Below are positions 45,372-53,078 of a DNA stretch of 64,000 nt, piece by piece. Numbering within the stretch: the stretch's first letter is position 1; every line of letters begins with the position of its first letter. A model generated the notes under the pieces. It searched no databases and was not told where the DNA came from. It was given only the letters and a program-made list of their open reading frames with translations. Source of the DNA: an uncultured Alphaproteobacteria bacterium (GTDB lineage Bacteria; Pseudomonadota; Alphaproteobacteria; Micavibrionales; UBA1664); assembly GCA_943789475.1 (NCBI GenBank), contig CALSUG010000008.1, positions 46,431-110,430 of the forward strand. Direction: 5' to 3'. Both the position numbers and the translations under genes were made by a program.

Positions 45372-47792
45372 ATGAATCGTTTGGAATATCTTCAAAAAAT
45401 AGAGAAATGGTTTTCATTTTTAATATTACATATATGTAGTAGTAATGCACGGGGTAGCTTTGATATAAACGGTGTAGCTGAAGATTTCTATGTCCCTATT
45501 TTAAAAAAATTGTTTGGTTCTCCAAGCCTTAAAAATCAAAATATAATAAAACACAATTTTCCAGCAATAGATCTGGGTTGTGAAAAAAGTAAAATATCTT
45601 TTCAACTTACATCTGAAAATGGCAGTGCAAAAATTGTTCATACACTCGAAAAATTTAGGGAGAATAATTTAGATAAAAAATATGATGAACTTTATATTTT
45701 AATTATTACAAAAAAACAAAAATCTTACTCATCACATAAGCTTGAAAAAGAAATTAAAAATCAAAAAATTTCTTTCGATAAAGACAAACACGTAATTGAC
45801 TATCGAGATATCATAAAAAAAATAAGCGAACTAGAAGATACAAATGAAATTAAAGTAATCTATCAAATATTAGAAAAAGAGTTTGTAAAGCAAGAAAAGT
45901 TTAGTATTTGTCGTGATGAGTTAGATAACCTATTGGAGATTAGCAACAATAAAATTGAAGTTGAGAAAAAAACGAAAAAATATATTCCTTCGATTTTTAC
46001 AGAACCGACAAAGACAAAAGATTTAGCGAGGCTTTTTGTAAATCCTTTGTTTTTTTATAGAAAAGTAGAGGATAAACTTCTTGGTTTTAATTATGAGGAT
46101 CTAAATGAATTTCTATCTATGATGGGGATAGATTCCATATCTTCTAGTATTCATGAGTATATAGAAAGTAATACACCCACATCTCTTGTTGATACGTATG
46201 ATTATATGGAAGAGCTTAAGAGGAAAATCTTAAACGAGAAGGAAAAAATAGAACCATTTAATCCTTGGGGTAAAACTGAAACAAGGCCTGACTTTGATGT
46301 TCCTGTAGGTAAAGAAGCTTTAAAATCATTACTAAAACACAAAAGGGAATCTTTATGTTATGGACTAGATAGAAAATATGACGACGCTTTAGAGTTTATA
46401 GATATATGTTTATCAAAAATTTTTCTTATTACTAGTATGGCAGGACAAGGAAAAACAAACTTCGTTTGTGACTTGATTGAAAATCAATTTAAACTTTTTG
46501 ATATTCCTTCTGTGTTTATTCCAGCAAGAGAACTAAATTCTTGCGATTCACCTTTAATATTCAAATTCTTAATAAAAAATAGATATCTAGCAAAAATGTC
46601 TGATCAATATGAATTGCTCGATTTTTTTGATGGAGTGGCCAAGGAAATAGAAAAACCCTTTGTAATAGTAATTGATGGAATAAACGAAGTAAAAGATTTG
46701 GAGCTATTTAACAGTGAGATCTCTGACTTTCTAAATGCGGTTGATCAATTTGATTTTGTAAAAGTAATTATGACCTGTAGAAATGAGTTCTTTGAGCAAA
46801 AATTTTCTACTGTTTTAAAGCAACCCTTCTCGGAGAAAATATATCATGTAAAAGATCTCAAAGCTGATATGTCGGAAGAAAATCTTGAAAGAATTTTAGA
46901 ATCATACATAGAACATTTTGAGATTGAAGCCTCTTTGAGTGAAACCGCTTCAGATTTTTTAAAATCGGATCTCCTTCTGTTAAGAATTTTTTGCGAGCTA
47001 AATCAAAAGAAAAAAATCGGAAATATAGATGAGATATACAAAGATCAGCTGTATGAAAAATATTTAATAAATCGAATTGAGGGATTTGATAAAAAATTAC
47101 GAAAAATAGTTTTGCCAACTTTATATTCTATTGCGCAAGAAATGATCGCTAACGATGAATACTCGAGTTTGATTTTAGATAAAAGCTTTCATGAAGACCA
47201 GTTTTTAATTGTAGAACAACTGGTATCTGAGGATATTGTTTTAAGGCGAGAGGTGTCTGAGAAAAATCTTGAAACTACTGGCATAGAAACTATCGGTTTT
47301 ACTTACGATGAGTTGCGAGATTTTATTATTGCACATTACTTGGTTAATCAGTTAGCTATACAAGACTTTGCTGAATTTGAGAAATTTTTCTTAAAACTCC
47401 CAAGCCTACAAATATATGAGGGAGTGTTTAAGTACATTTACATTTTATCTAAAAAAGATGACAGAAAAAATATTATTGATCTATGTGAAAGCGTAGATTC
47501 TTTTGACGACCATTACTCAATAATTTTATGGTCTTTATCTCCTGAATATCAATCAAAGGAGGATATTGAAAAAGTACAGGATATTCTGCGATCAAATGAC
47601 TCTAAGAGTGCTGTACACAGTATTGCCTTTTATTTATTCAAACATAGACAAAAAACACATCTTTTAAATATTAGTATTTTAACAGATGTGCTCAACAGTC
47701 TTGAAGATAAGGAATTTACAGTTCGGGATTTCTTCAAACTTTTTGCTAATCGCTTTAATTCGTATTTCTCCTCAGAGTCAGTAAATTTTTGA
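45372..47792 (+). CDS. STAND NTPase with N-terminal SMEK-like nuclease domain, probable antiphage protein
   Basis: The N-terminal ~170 residues (YLQKIEKWFSFLILHICSSN, FYVPILKKLFG, FPAIDLGCEKSKISFQLTSE) follow the SMEK domain, predicted to be a nuclease-type effector or sensor fused to STAND ATPases. A NACHT-like NTPase begins near residue 350: Walker A SMAGQGKTNF, Walker B PFVIVIDGINEV, and a sensor segment KVIMTCRNEFF. The last ~250 residues are helical without long repeats. At 806 residues it is shorter than Avs proteins. It is much more AT-rich than the core genes and lies at the end of an island, both signs of transfer. The immune role is inferred from domain pairing and place. It overlaps a convergent gene at its 3' end. 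Confidence 0.82.
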   Translation: MNRLEYLQKIEKWFSFLILHICSSNARGSFDINGVAEDFYVPILKKLFGSPSLKNQNIIKHNFPAIDLGCEKSKISFQLTSENGSAKIVHTLEKFRENNLDKKYDELYILIITKKQKSYSSHKLEKEIKNQKISFDKDKHVIDYRDIIKKISELEDTNEIKVIYQILEKEFVKQEKFSICRDELDNLLEISNNKIEVEKKTKKYIPSIFTEPTKTKDLARLFVNPLFFYRKVEDKLLGFNYEDLNEFLSMMGIDSISSSIHEYIESNTPTSLVDTYDYMEELKRKILNEKEKIEPFNPWGKTETRPDFDVPVGKEALKSLLKHKRESLCYGLDRKYDDALEFIDICLSKIFLITSMAGQGKTNFVCDLIENQFKLFDIPSVFIPARELNSCDSPLIFKFLIKNRYLAKMSDQYELLDFFDGVAKEIEKPFVIVIDGINEVKDLELFNSEISDFLNAVDQFDFVKVIMTCRNEFFEQKFSTVLKQPFSEKIYHVKDLKADMSEENLERILESYIEHFEIEASLSETASDFLKSDLLLLRIFCELNQKKKIGNIDEIYKDQLYEKYLINRIEGFDKKLRKIVLPTLYSIAQEMIANDEYSSLILDKSFHEDQFLIVEQLVSEDIVLRREVSEKNLETTGIETIGFTYDELRDFIIAHYLVNQLAIQDFAEFEKFFLKLPSLQIYEGVFKYIYILSKKDDRKNIIDLCESVDSFDDHYSIILWSLSPEYQSKEDIEKVQDILRSNDSKSAVHSIAFYLFKHRQKTHLLNISILTDVLNSLEDKEFTVRDFFKLFANRFNSYFSSESVNF

Positions 47793-47962
47793 GGGTTTTC
47801 TTTCCAAGCTTTAATTAACGACAAAGCAGCACGCTCAATCGTTTCTTTAAAATAAATTTTCTGTTGTTCATCTTGAACACCAAGACCAACGCAAATCCCA
47901 TCATACAAATCATCAGAGTATAAATCGGGTGTTTTTCGAGGTGGGCTGTGCCTAATTATCAT
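47630..47962 (-). CDS. small hypothetical cargo protein (110 aa), 3' half antisense to the STAND gene
   Basis: Unrecognised. The ATG overlaps the stop of the preceding gene as ATGA, so translation is probably coupled. The first ~75 residues (DLYDGICVGLGVQDEQQKIY, FKETIERAALSLIKAW) look like a real helical protein. The last ~35 run antisense into the end of the STAND gene and are less protein-like, so an original C-terminus may have been lost when the two genes met. Confidence 0.55.
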   Translation of the reverse strand: MIIRHSPPRKTPDLYSDDLYDGICVGLGVQDEQQKIYFKETIERAALSLIKAWKENPQKFTDSEEKYELKRLAKSLKKSRTVNSLSSRLLSTSVKILIFKRCVFCLCLNK

Positions 47963-48648
47963 TTGCTTTCCTCAATCACTTTTTCCAGTTTAAAAAGAGC
48001 ATCATAGAAATAGCTAGTGCCGCGCTCTAGGAAGTAATCAGCTTGTCTAGCAACCTCTTTCTTATCATCCTTTAAAAAAAGACGGAACGCCGTAGGGTGA
48101 GCAAATTTTGATAGAAACTTATAGTGAATATTAAATGAATTTTCGAGATCGCATTTTTTGGCAACATTTGAAATTCTTAAATATTTGTCATCTAATTCAG
48201 ATACACCATGTCTCTTGGCTTCATTGATTGTTTTGTTTTTAGAATCCTCTCTATTCTCAAACCAATTTTCAGATTGATTTGTTTTCTGGCCCCATGTCTC
48301 CATATGCTTAGATAAATCTAGTGCATCTCTACAGCCATCCTGAAAGAATATCTCCGAATGCCCCTTATCAAGACAGCAATACCTACACCACACATTTAAT
48401 TCAAGCAAGTTACGGGCTCGCCAAGCTAGTAAAGAAAGAGAGGAGTGTTCACTTTTACTATAATCATATTTTAAACCATCATATTCAAACCACAGATCGG
48501 TTAAGAGAGCGGAAAAAACTTCTTTTGCGTATTTCTCAGATAAGAACCCTTTATTAGAGGAAGCTACTATCTCAGACAGACTTTTCATTTTGTCTGGTAT
48601 ATAAATAGATTCTCCCCATGTGATAATGTCTTCAGCTTTTTTGGTCAT
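47959..48648 (-). CDS. HEPN/DUF5677-like helical protein, cargo of the integrase operon
   Basis: The 229-residue, all-helical protein contains LLAWRARNLLELNVWCRYC and a conserved-looking FNIHYKFLSKFAHPTAF, which resemble DUF5677/HEPN-type proteins often found near defence and mobile elements. No clear Rx4-6H ribonuclease motif can be pointed to, so enzymatic activity is uncertain. Its ATG overlaps the TGA of the integrase remnant (ATGA), meaning it was originally co-translated with a P4-type integrase. The next cargo gene overlaps its stop in the same way. Confidence 0.6.
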   Translation of the reverse strand: MTKKAEDIITWGESIYIPDKMKSLSEIVASSNKGFLSEKYAKEVFSALLTDLWFEYDGLKYDYSKSEHSSLSLLAWRARNLLELNVWCRYCCLDKGHSEIFFQDGCRDALDLSKHMETWGQKTNQSENWFENREDSKNKTINEAKRHGVSELDDKYLRISNVAKKCDLENSFNIHYKFLSKFAHPTAFRLFLKDDKKEVARQADYFLERGTSYFYDALFKLEKVIEESK

Positions 48649-48790
48649 TTCGATATCTCATCTATATAATCAGCCCATTCTTGGAGCATTTTTTTTCTAT
48701 CATCTAAAAATTGTGCGCGATCGTATGCTCTATCGATTTTACTTTGATGAACATGTGCAAGTTGACGATCAACAACTTCATGTCGATAGC
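48645..48790 (-). pseudogene. C-terminal fragment of a P4-type integrase
   Basis: The last ~47 codons, RHEVVDRQLAHVHQSKIDRA and then YDRAQFLDDRKKMLQEWADY, are the typical end of P4-family tyrosine integrases, including the catalytic Tyr region. The homology stops abruptly near 48790, where a phage replication gene on the other strand begins without its N-terminus. This marks a deletion or recombination join. The fragment's stop still overlaps the next cargo gene. Confidence 0.85.
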
Positions 48791-49403
48791 AATAACGCCA
48801 TGTGCAAACGAAACCCGTTTTGATGAATTCTGGGAATTGTTTCCAAAGCAGCGCAAGGGCAGCAGAAAAAAAGCGGAACAAGCATACAACACCGCCTTGA
48901 AAGAAAAACGAGCAAACGAAAAGGAGATTATCAATGGCCTCACAGCATATCGGGACAGTGACGAAGTCGCTAATGGCTTCGCAAAAGGCGCAGCCGCATG
49001 GCTCAACGATGACAGGTGGGCAAATGACTACACCATCAAACCTTCCCAATCGGCAGGCGTTGGAAACAGTCGAGCAAGTTACACAGATCAACTTGCTGAT
49101 GCTTCGCGCATCGCCCAAGCGAATTATCAAAACGGCATGCAAGGACATGAAGGACAACATTTTGGAGATTTGGGAGGAAGGGACAGCACCGAGCAGATAC
49201 GAAATTCAGAAGAAATATCCGAATGGTCGGATATGCGGAGTGGAGACGTTTACGAAGCCAAACTTGAGCGAGAGAGAGCGGCTATTGGTGGATTGTCACT
49301 CCCGTCCTGCCCCGAGGGAAATCATTCACAAACATCTGTTGAAGCTAGCGATGCACAAGACTTTGGAGGGGGATGTATCACAGAAAGGATTTCTGTTGAA
49401 TGA
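48780..49403 (+). pseudogene. 5'-truncated phage replication protein (O/DnaT-like helicase-loader C-terminal domain)
   Basis: From about residue 10 the sequence FDEFWELFPKQRKGSRKKAE, GLTAYRDSDE and AAAWLNDDRWANDY matches the C-terminal domain of phage O-type and DnaT-like replication proteins. The N-terminal DNA-binding part is missing: upstream sequence in this frame is antisense to the integrase fragment. After about 49150 the frame becomes less protein-like and overlaps the next gene, whose frame looks better, so the true end may also be altered. An ATG at 48780 could still start translation. Confidence 0.7.
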
Positions 49404-49578
49404 TTATGTTGAAAGATTGTTTGGAGCAACAGAAATTCAAATTTTTGAAGCCGTTGAACATTTCATCGATAAAGATCACCGCCATGAATCACGCATTACG
49501 AAATTTCCACAATTCATAGAATTAAAGGACAAGGTATTCGAGGACAAAGGCGAAAAATTTTATAACTGGGACGCATAA
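49147..49578 (+). CDS. hypothetical phage protein (143 aa)
   Basis: Starts at ATG 49147 with AAGGAC upstream and overlaps the end of the replication-gene frame by about 250 bp. The sequence (KDNILEIWEEGTAPSRYEIQ, RLLVDCHSRPAPREIIHKH, YVERLFGATEIQIFEAVEHF) is well balanced and protein-like but not recognised. The position between replication and late-regulation genes suggests a phage regulatory or replication accessory protein. A ribosome site for the next gene overlaps its end. Confidence 0.6.
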   Translation: MKDNILEIWEEGTAPSRYEIQKKYPNGRICGVETFTKPNLSERERLLVDCHSRPAPREIIHKHLLKLAMHKTLEGDVSQKGFLLNDYVERLFGATEIQIFEAVEHFIDKDHRHESRITKFPQFIELKDKVFEDKGEKFYNWDA

Positions 49579-49587
49579 GGGGAACAC

Positions 49588-50130
49588 ATGAAAAAAAAGA
49601 ATAATAAAAATAAACGTAACTTAAAAGCTGGCATGTCATTGCCGTGTGGTTCTGATTTTGGAACGCCAGAACGTGCAAGGCAAGATGGCGGTATATCATT
49701 TCAGGCCGCCAGTCGTAAAAGCGATGGAACTGTTATACAACCACAGGCGAAAGCCAAAATTTCATGTAAGCTTGATTGGTATTGGGACAAAGGCACAATT
49801 GATAACCAGATGTATCATGCCGGTGCAAAATTTGCTTTGTTGTATTTCTATGCTGGTAAAGTTCCACATACATCAATGGAAATAAAAGAGCGTGTTCAAA
49901 AGTCACGTACATCAGGGCAAGAAGATTTTATGAACAGCTATAGCGATGCAGAACGTGCATTGAATGATGCCTTGGATGTTTTAGACCCAGATGAAAGGGA
50001 TGTTATCCGTGAAGTTGCTGGTCTTGATAACTACGCAGGGAGACCAGGCAGAACATTAAAGCTCAAACATGGATTACGTGCATTGGCGGTACATTGGAAA
50101 ATCCCACATGACGTAAAGGTTTTTTTATAA
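49588..50130 (+). CDS. phage protein, possible late-gene regulator (DUF6456-like)
   Basis: The 180-residue protein has a basic N-terminus (KKKNNKNKRNLKAG) and a helical body (WYWDKGTIDNQMYHAGAKFA, FMNSYSDAERALNDALDVLD), ending near GRPGRTLKLKHGLRALAVHW. Proteins with this C-terminal pattern lie just before terminase genes in alphaproteobacterial prophages and are usually DUF6456-like or putative regulators. AAGGGGAAC precedes the ATG. The assignment is tentative. Confidence 0.6.
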   Translation: MKKKNNKNKRNLKAGMSLPCGSDFGTPERARQDGGISFQAASRKSDGTVIQPQAKAKISCKLDWYWDKGTIDNQMYHAGAKFALLYFYAGKVPHTSMEIKERVQKSRTSGQEDFMNSYSDAERALNDALDVLDPDERDVIREVAGLDNYAGRPGRTLKLKHGLRALAVHWKIPHDVKVFL

Positions 50131-50152
50131 ATTTAGGATTATATTCCCTTGT

Positions 50153-50169
50153 GGGACTATGGTAGTCCC
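50153..50169 (+). other. short perfect hairpin in the phage intergenic region
   Basis: GGGACT (50153-50158) and AGTCCC (50164-50169) flank ATGGT. It lies just after the DUF6456-like gene and before the terminator at 50250; a small leader or operator is possible. Confidence 0.45.
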
Positions 50170-50249
50170 TTGTACTATATTAATTACGTTGGGAAAGTGT
50201 GGGTATTAAGCAATTTTTGCAATTCTTTCTTTTATGTTTGTCATGGATC

Positions 50250-50276
50250 GAGGCGGCTTTATGCCGTCTCTTTTTT
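50250..50276 (+). terminator. intrinsic terminator before the phage structural genes
   Basis: GAGGCGGC (50250-50257) pairs with GCCGTCTC (50263-50270) across one wobble pair, followed by TTTTTT. It separates the early or regulatory block from the late block that starts at 50390. Confidence 0.85.
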
Positions 50277-50389
50277 GAGTTTCGCCGGTATTCTCCTTAT
50301 TCACATGTTTATGTTTGCCGGTTAACGCCACTGCGTCAGTTTCTTCCCTGTGCTGATGTGGTGGCATTTTTATTTATGGAGATTTTTTA

Positions 50390-50713
50390 ATGACTTCTAT
50401 TCCTCACGGTGAAAACGGTGTGCCAATTCCTGCCCTTGCTTTGAAAAAAGATGGGGCGCATGCATTGACTGTGACATCTGCATCATCTGTAAGAAACGCC
50501 ACGGCTTTTGATAAGGCAACGAAGGTGGTTTCTGTTTATTCAACTGCGCCAGTATTTTTGCAATTTGGTAAAGAGGGTGCGACAGCATCAAGTGCAGATC
50601 ATTATTTTCCGAATGGTCTTTATTATGATTTTGCCGTTGAGAACACAGATACGTACATTGCCGCTATTGCAGTAAGTGCAGACGCAACAGTTTATATTTC
50701 TGAAAAGGCTTAA
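50390..50713 (+). CDS. hypothetical phage protein upstream of terminase (107 aa)
   Basis: Small beta-rich protein (AHALTVTSASSVRNATAF, YSTAPVFLQFGKEGATAS, YIAAIAVSADATVYISEKA), resembling short phage structural or decoration-type proteins. It has no membrane segment. TGGAGATTTTTTA precedes the ATG. The gap to the small terminase gene is 6 bp, so it is part of the late operon. Confidence 0.7.
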   Translation: MTSIPHGENGVPIPALALKKDGAHALTVTSASSVRNATAFDKATKVVSVYSTAPVFLQFGKEGATASSADHYFPNGLYYDFAVENTDTYIAAIAVSADATVYISEKA

Positions 50714-50719
50714 GGCTAG

Positions 50720-51139
50720 ATGTCAAAGCTCACAGTTAAACAAGAGAACTTTTGTTGTAAGTACGTAGAGCTGGGGAATGCGAGTGAAGCATATAGACTG
50801 GCTTATGATGCATCAAACATGAAACCAGAGACCATAAACGTAAAAGCAAGTGAGCTTTTGAAAAACGGTAAGGTTTCGGTAAGGGTCGATGAATTAAAGG
50901 CACAACACGCTGAAAGGCATGCTGTTACGGTTGATACCATTACACAGGAGCTTGAAGAAGCACGTTTGATGGCAATTGTTGAAAAGCAATCCAGTGCCGC
51001 CATTAGTGCCTCAATGGGGAAAGCAAAGATACATGGCCTTGTTGTTGATAAGGCGGTTGTTAAATCAGACGTTAACGTTACCTTAGAAAACATTTTGGAG
51101 GATCTTGATGGAACAAGTGCAGACTTACCAAGCACTTGA
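50720..51139 (+). CDS. phage terminase small subunit
   Basis: DNA-recognition subunit of the packaging motor. The N-terminal LTVKQENFCCKYVELGNASE with AYRLAYDASNMKPETINVKA is the Terminase_2-type HTH region. SVRVDELKAQHAERHAVTVD and the EARLMAIVEKQSSAAISAS stretch form the oligomerisation part. The 139-residue length is typical. The stop overlaps the large-subunit start by 32 bp. Confidence 0.9.
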   Translation: MSKLTVKQENFCCKYVELGNASEAYRLAYDASNMKPETINVKASELLKNGKVSVRVDELKAQHAERHAVTVDTITQELEEARLMAIVEKQSSAAISASMGKAKIHGLVVDKAVVKSDVNVTLENILEDLDGTSADLPST

Positions 51140-52349
51140 AGAAAAATTACGAGATCGAAAATGGCGTTTAAATAACCTTTATTATATTACCGATAAGAAG
51201 GGTAAAAAGGTCAAGTTCAAGATGAACTGGGCGCAGGAGGATTTATATAATCAACTGCACTATTTCAATGTTATTTTAAAAGCCCGTCAGTTGGGTTTCA
51301 CAACATTTGTGATGATTTACTTTTTGGATGCGTGTTTGTTTAATTCAAACCATTCCGCAGGTGTTATTGCCCATACATTGGATGATGCGAAGAAGTTATT
51401 TAAGAAAAAGATTAAATTTGCGTATGACAATTTGCCGGATTGGTTGAAGGAATTAAGACCAGCAAAAACAGATAGTGCCAGAACATTAGAATTTGAAAAC
51501 GGCTCAAGCATTTATGTTGGTACGTCATTGCGTTCTGACACGTTACAAAAATTACTTATTTCCGAGTATGGGAAGATATCGGCAAAATATCCTGAAAAGG
51601 CACGAGAGATTAAAACAGGTGCTTTGAATGCGGTTGAATCAGGACAGCAAATATTTGTTGAAAGCACAGCCGAGGGTAAGACGGGTGAGTTCTTTGAATT
51701 GTATGAAAAAGCAAGGAAATTGCTTGATAGTGTCGCTCAATTAGCATCGATGCAGCCAAAGGCATTCTTTTACGGTTGGTGGATGAACCCTGATTATCGG
51801 ACGGATGATGCTGTTATTATCACCGATGAACACAATAAATATTTTGACGAACTTGAAACACAAGGGATTGAGTTAAGCGAAGAGCAAAAATACTGGTATG
51901 TCTTAAAATCGGAACAGCAAGGGGATGATATGTCACAAGAATATCCATCATCACCAGAAGAGGCATTCCAAGGCTCGTTAAAAGGGGCTTACTACACCAA
52001 ACAAATGAAGAAGGTGCGAGCAAATGGGCAGATATGCCACTTGCCGTACAATTCAAAGTATCCTGTTTATACATGGTGGGATTTGGGTACAAACGATTTA
52101 ATGACTATCTGGTTTTACCAGAATATCAAGGGTAAGCATTGTTTGATAGACTATGAAGAAGCCAGTGAGGAAGGATGGGATTTCTATTCTCAATTGTTGC
52201 TAGGTAAGGGATATAATTACATACAGCATAACTTCCCACATGACGGAAATAGACGTATGAGGGGGCATAAGCTCTTTACCGATAAGGAATGCGCTCAAGA
52301 TGCAGGTATCAGGCCTATTAGGGGCAAAAAAATTAAAAGCCCTGATTGA
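51108..52349 (+). CDS. phage terminase large subunit, C-terminally truncated and rejoined
   Basis: ATPase-nuclease of the packaging motor. The start is ATG 51108 with GGAGG at 51096-51100. The ATPase part has an adenine/Walker-A-like LKARQLGFTTF (variant of the GKT loop), LLISEYGKIS as Walker B, and FVESTAEGKTGEFFELYEKA. The nuclease part begins TWWDLGTNDLMTIWFYQ and HNFPHDGNRRMRG. The protein stops soon after, without the usual last ~100 residues (final nuclease Asp region). After about 52335 a different frame reads KALIDEAKANATAE then stop, which looks like the end of another phage gene, so a deletion joined the two. It is non-functional as read. Confidence 0.88.
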   Translation: MEQVQTYQALEEKLRDRKWRLNNLYYITDKKGKKVKFKMNWAQEDLYNQLHYFNVILKARQLGFTTFVMIYFLDACLFNSNHSAGVIAHTLDDAKKLFKKKIKFAYDNLPDWLKELRPAKTDSARTLEFENGSSIYVGTSLRSDTLQKLLISEYGKISAKYPEKAREIKTGALNAVESGQQIFVESTAEGKTGEFFELYEKARKLLDSVAQLASMQPKAFFYGWWMNPDYRTDDAVIITDEHNKYFDELETQGIELSEEQKYWYVLKSEQQGDDMSQEYPSSPEEAFQGSLKGAYYTKQMKKVRANGQICHLPYNSKYPVYTWWDLGTNDLMTIWFYQNIKGKHCLIDYEEASEEGWDFYSQLLLGKGYNYIQHNFPHDGNRRMRGHKLFTDKECAQDAGIRPIRGKKIKSPD

Positions 52350-52391
52350 CGAAGCAAAAGCTAACGCAACAGCCGAATAAGGTATCATATA

Positions 52392-53078
52392 ATGACAACA
52401 GCCCTCCAAATCATTACATCATCAATGCGTAAAATTGGTGCATTGACGAAGAATGAAACACCGTCCGCAGATGAAGCAAGTGATGGTTTGGAGATGCTTA
52501 ACGACCTGCTCGGTTCATGGTCAACAGATTCACGCCTCATTAATGTTAGAACACTTGAAAGCTTCCCTCTTACAGGTGCAATTGAATATAGCATTGGTGA
52601 AGGTCAGGATTTTGATACAACAACCCCGAATTTTATTGAAAGTGCATATGTGAGGCAGTCAACAATTGACTATCCTCTAACAATCATCACAGATCAAGAA
52701 TATGCCGATATTGCGTTTAAAGATATAGCGTCGACCCCTCAATACTTGAATTTTGACAATGGTTTTCCAGTTGGAAAAATAAAGCTATATCCTAAATCAA
52801 ATGCAGGTCACACGCTCTTTTTATTAAGCGAAAAACAAACAATTAACTTTTCATCATTGAGTGCGGATGTCGCACTTCCTGCCGGATGGAGCAGAGCCTT
52901 AAAATACAATTTAGGCATTGAGATTGCGCCAGAGTATGGGCAACCCGTCACACAAGAAATATTTGAAATTGCCCGAAGATCAAAAGCGTCAATCATGCGT
53001 AATGCCATGAGAAACAAATCAATAGACGCTGCCCCAATTGGGAAGAAAACAAACAATATTAACGTAGGTTACAGATGA
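52392..53078 (+). CDS. P22 gp4-like tail accessory / head-completion protein
   Basis: The opening ALQIITSSMRKIGALTKNET, then ASDGLEMLNDLLGSWSTDS and a beta-rich middle, is the pattern of P22 gp4-like proteins that plug the portal and join the tail. The 228-residue length is suitable. In P22 this gene follows the coat gene; here it follows the terminase directly. Its stop overlaps the next start by 4 bp (ATGA). Confidence 0.85.
   Translation: MTTALQIITSSMRKIGALTKNETPSADEASDGLEMLNDLLGSWSTDSRLINVRTLESFPLTGAIEYSIGEGQDFDTTTPNFIESAYVRQSTIDYPLTIITDQEYADIAFKDIASTPQYLNFDNGFPVGKIKLYPKSNAGHTLFLLSEKQTINFSSLSADVALPAGWSRALKYNLGIEIAPEYGQPVTQEIFEIARRSKASIMRNAMRNKSIDAAPIGKKTNNINVGYR

Noticed and set aside
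51108..52349. Complete terminase large subunit
   Set aside because: It ends shortly after the first part of the nuclease domain, and the downstream sequence continues as the end of a different gene.
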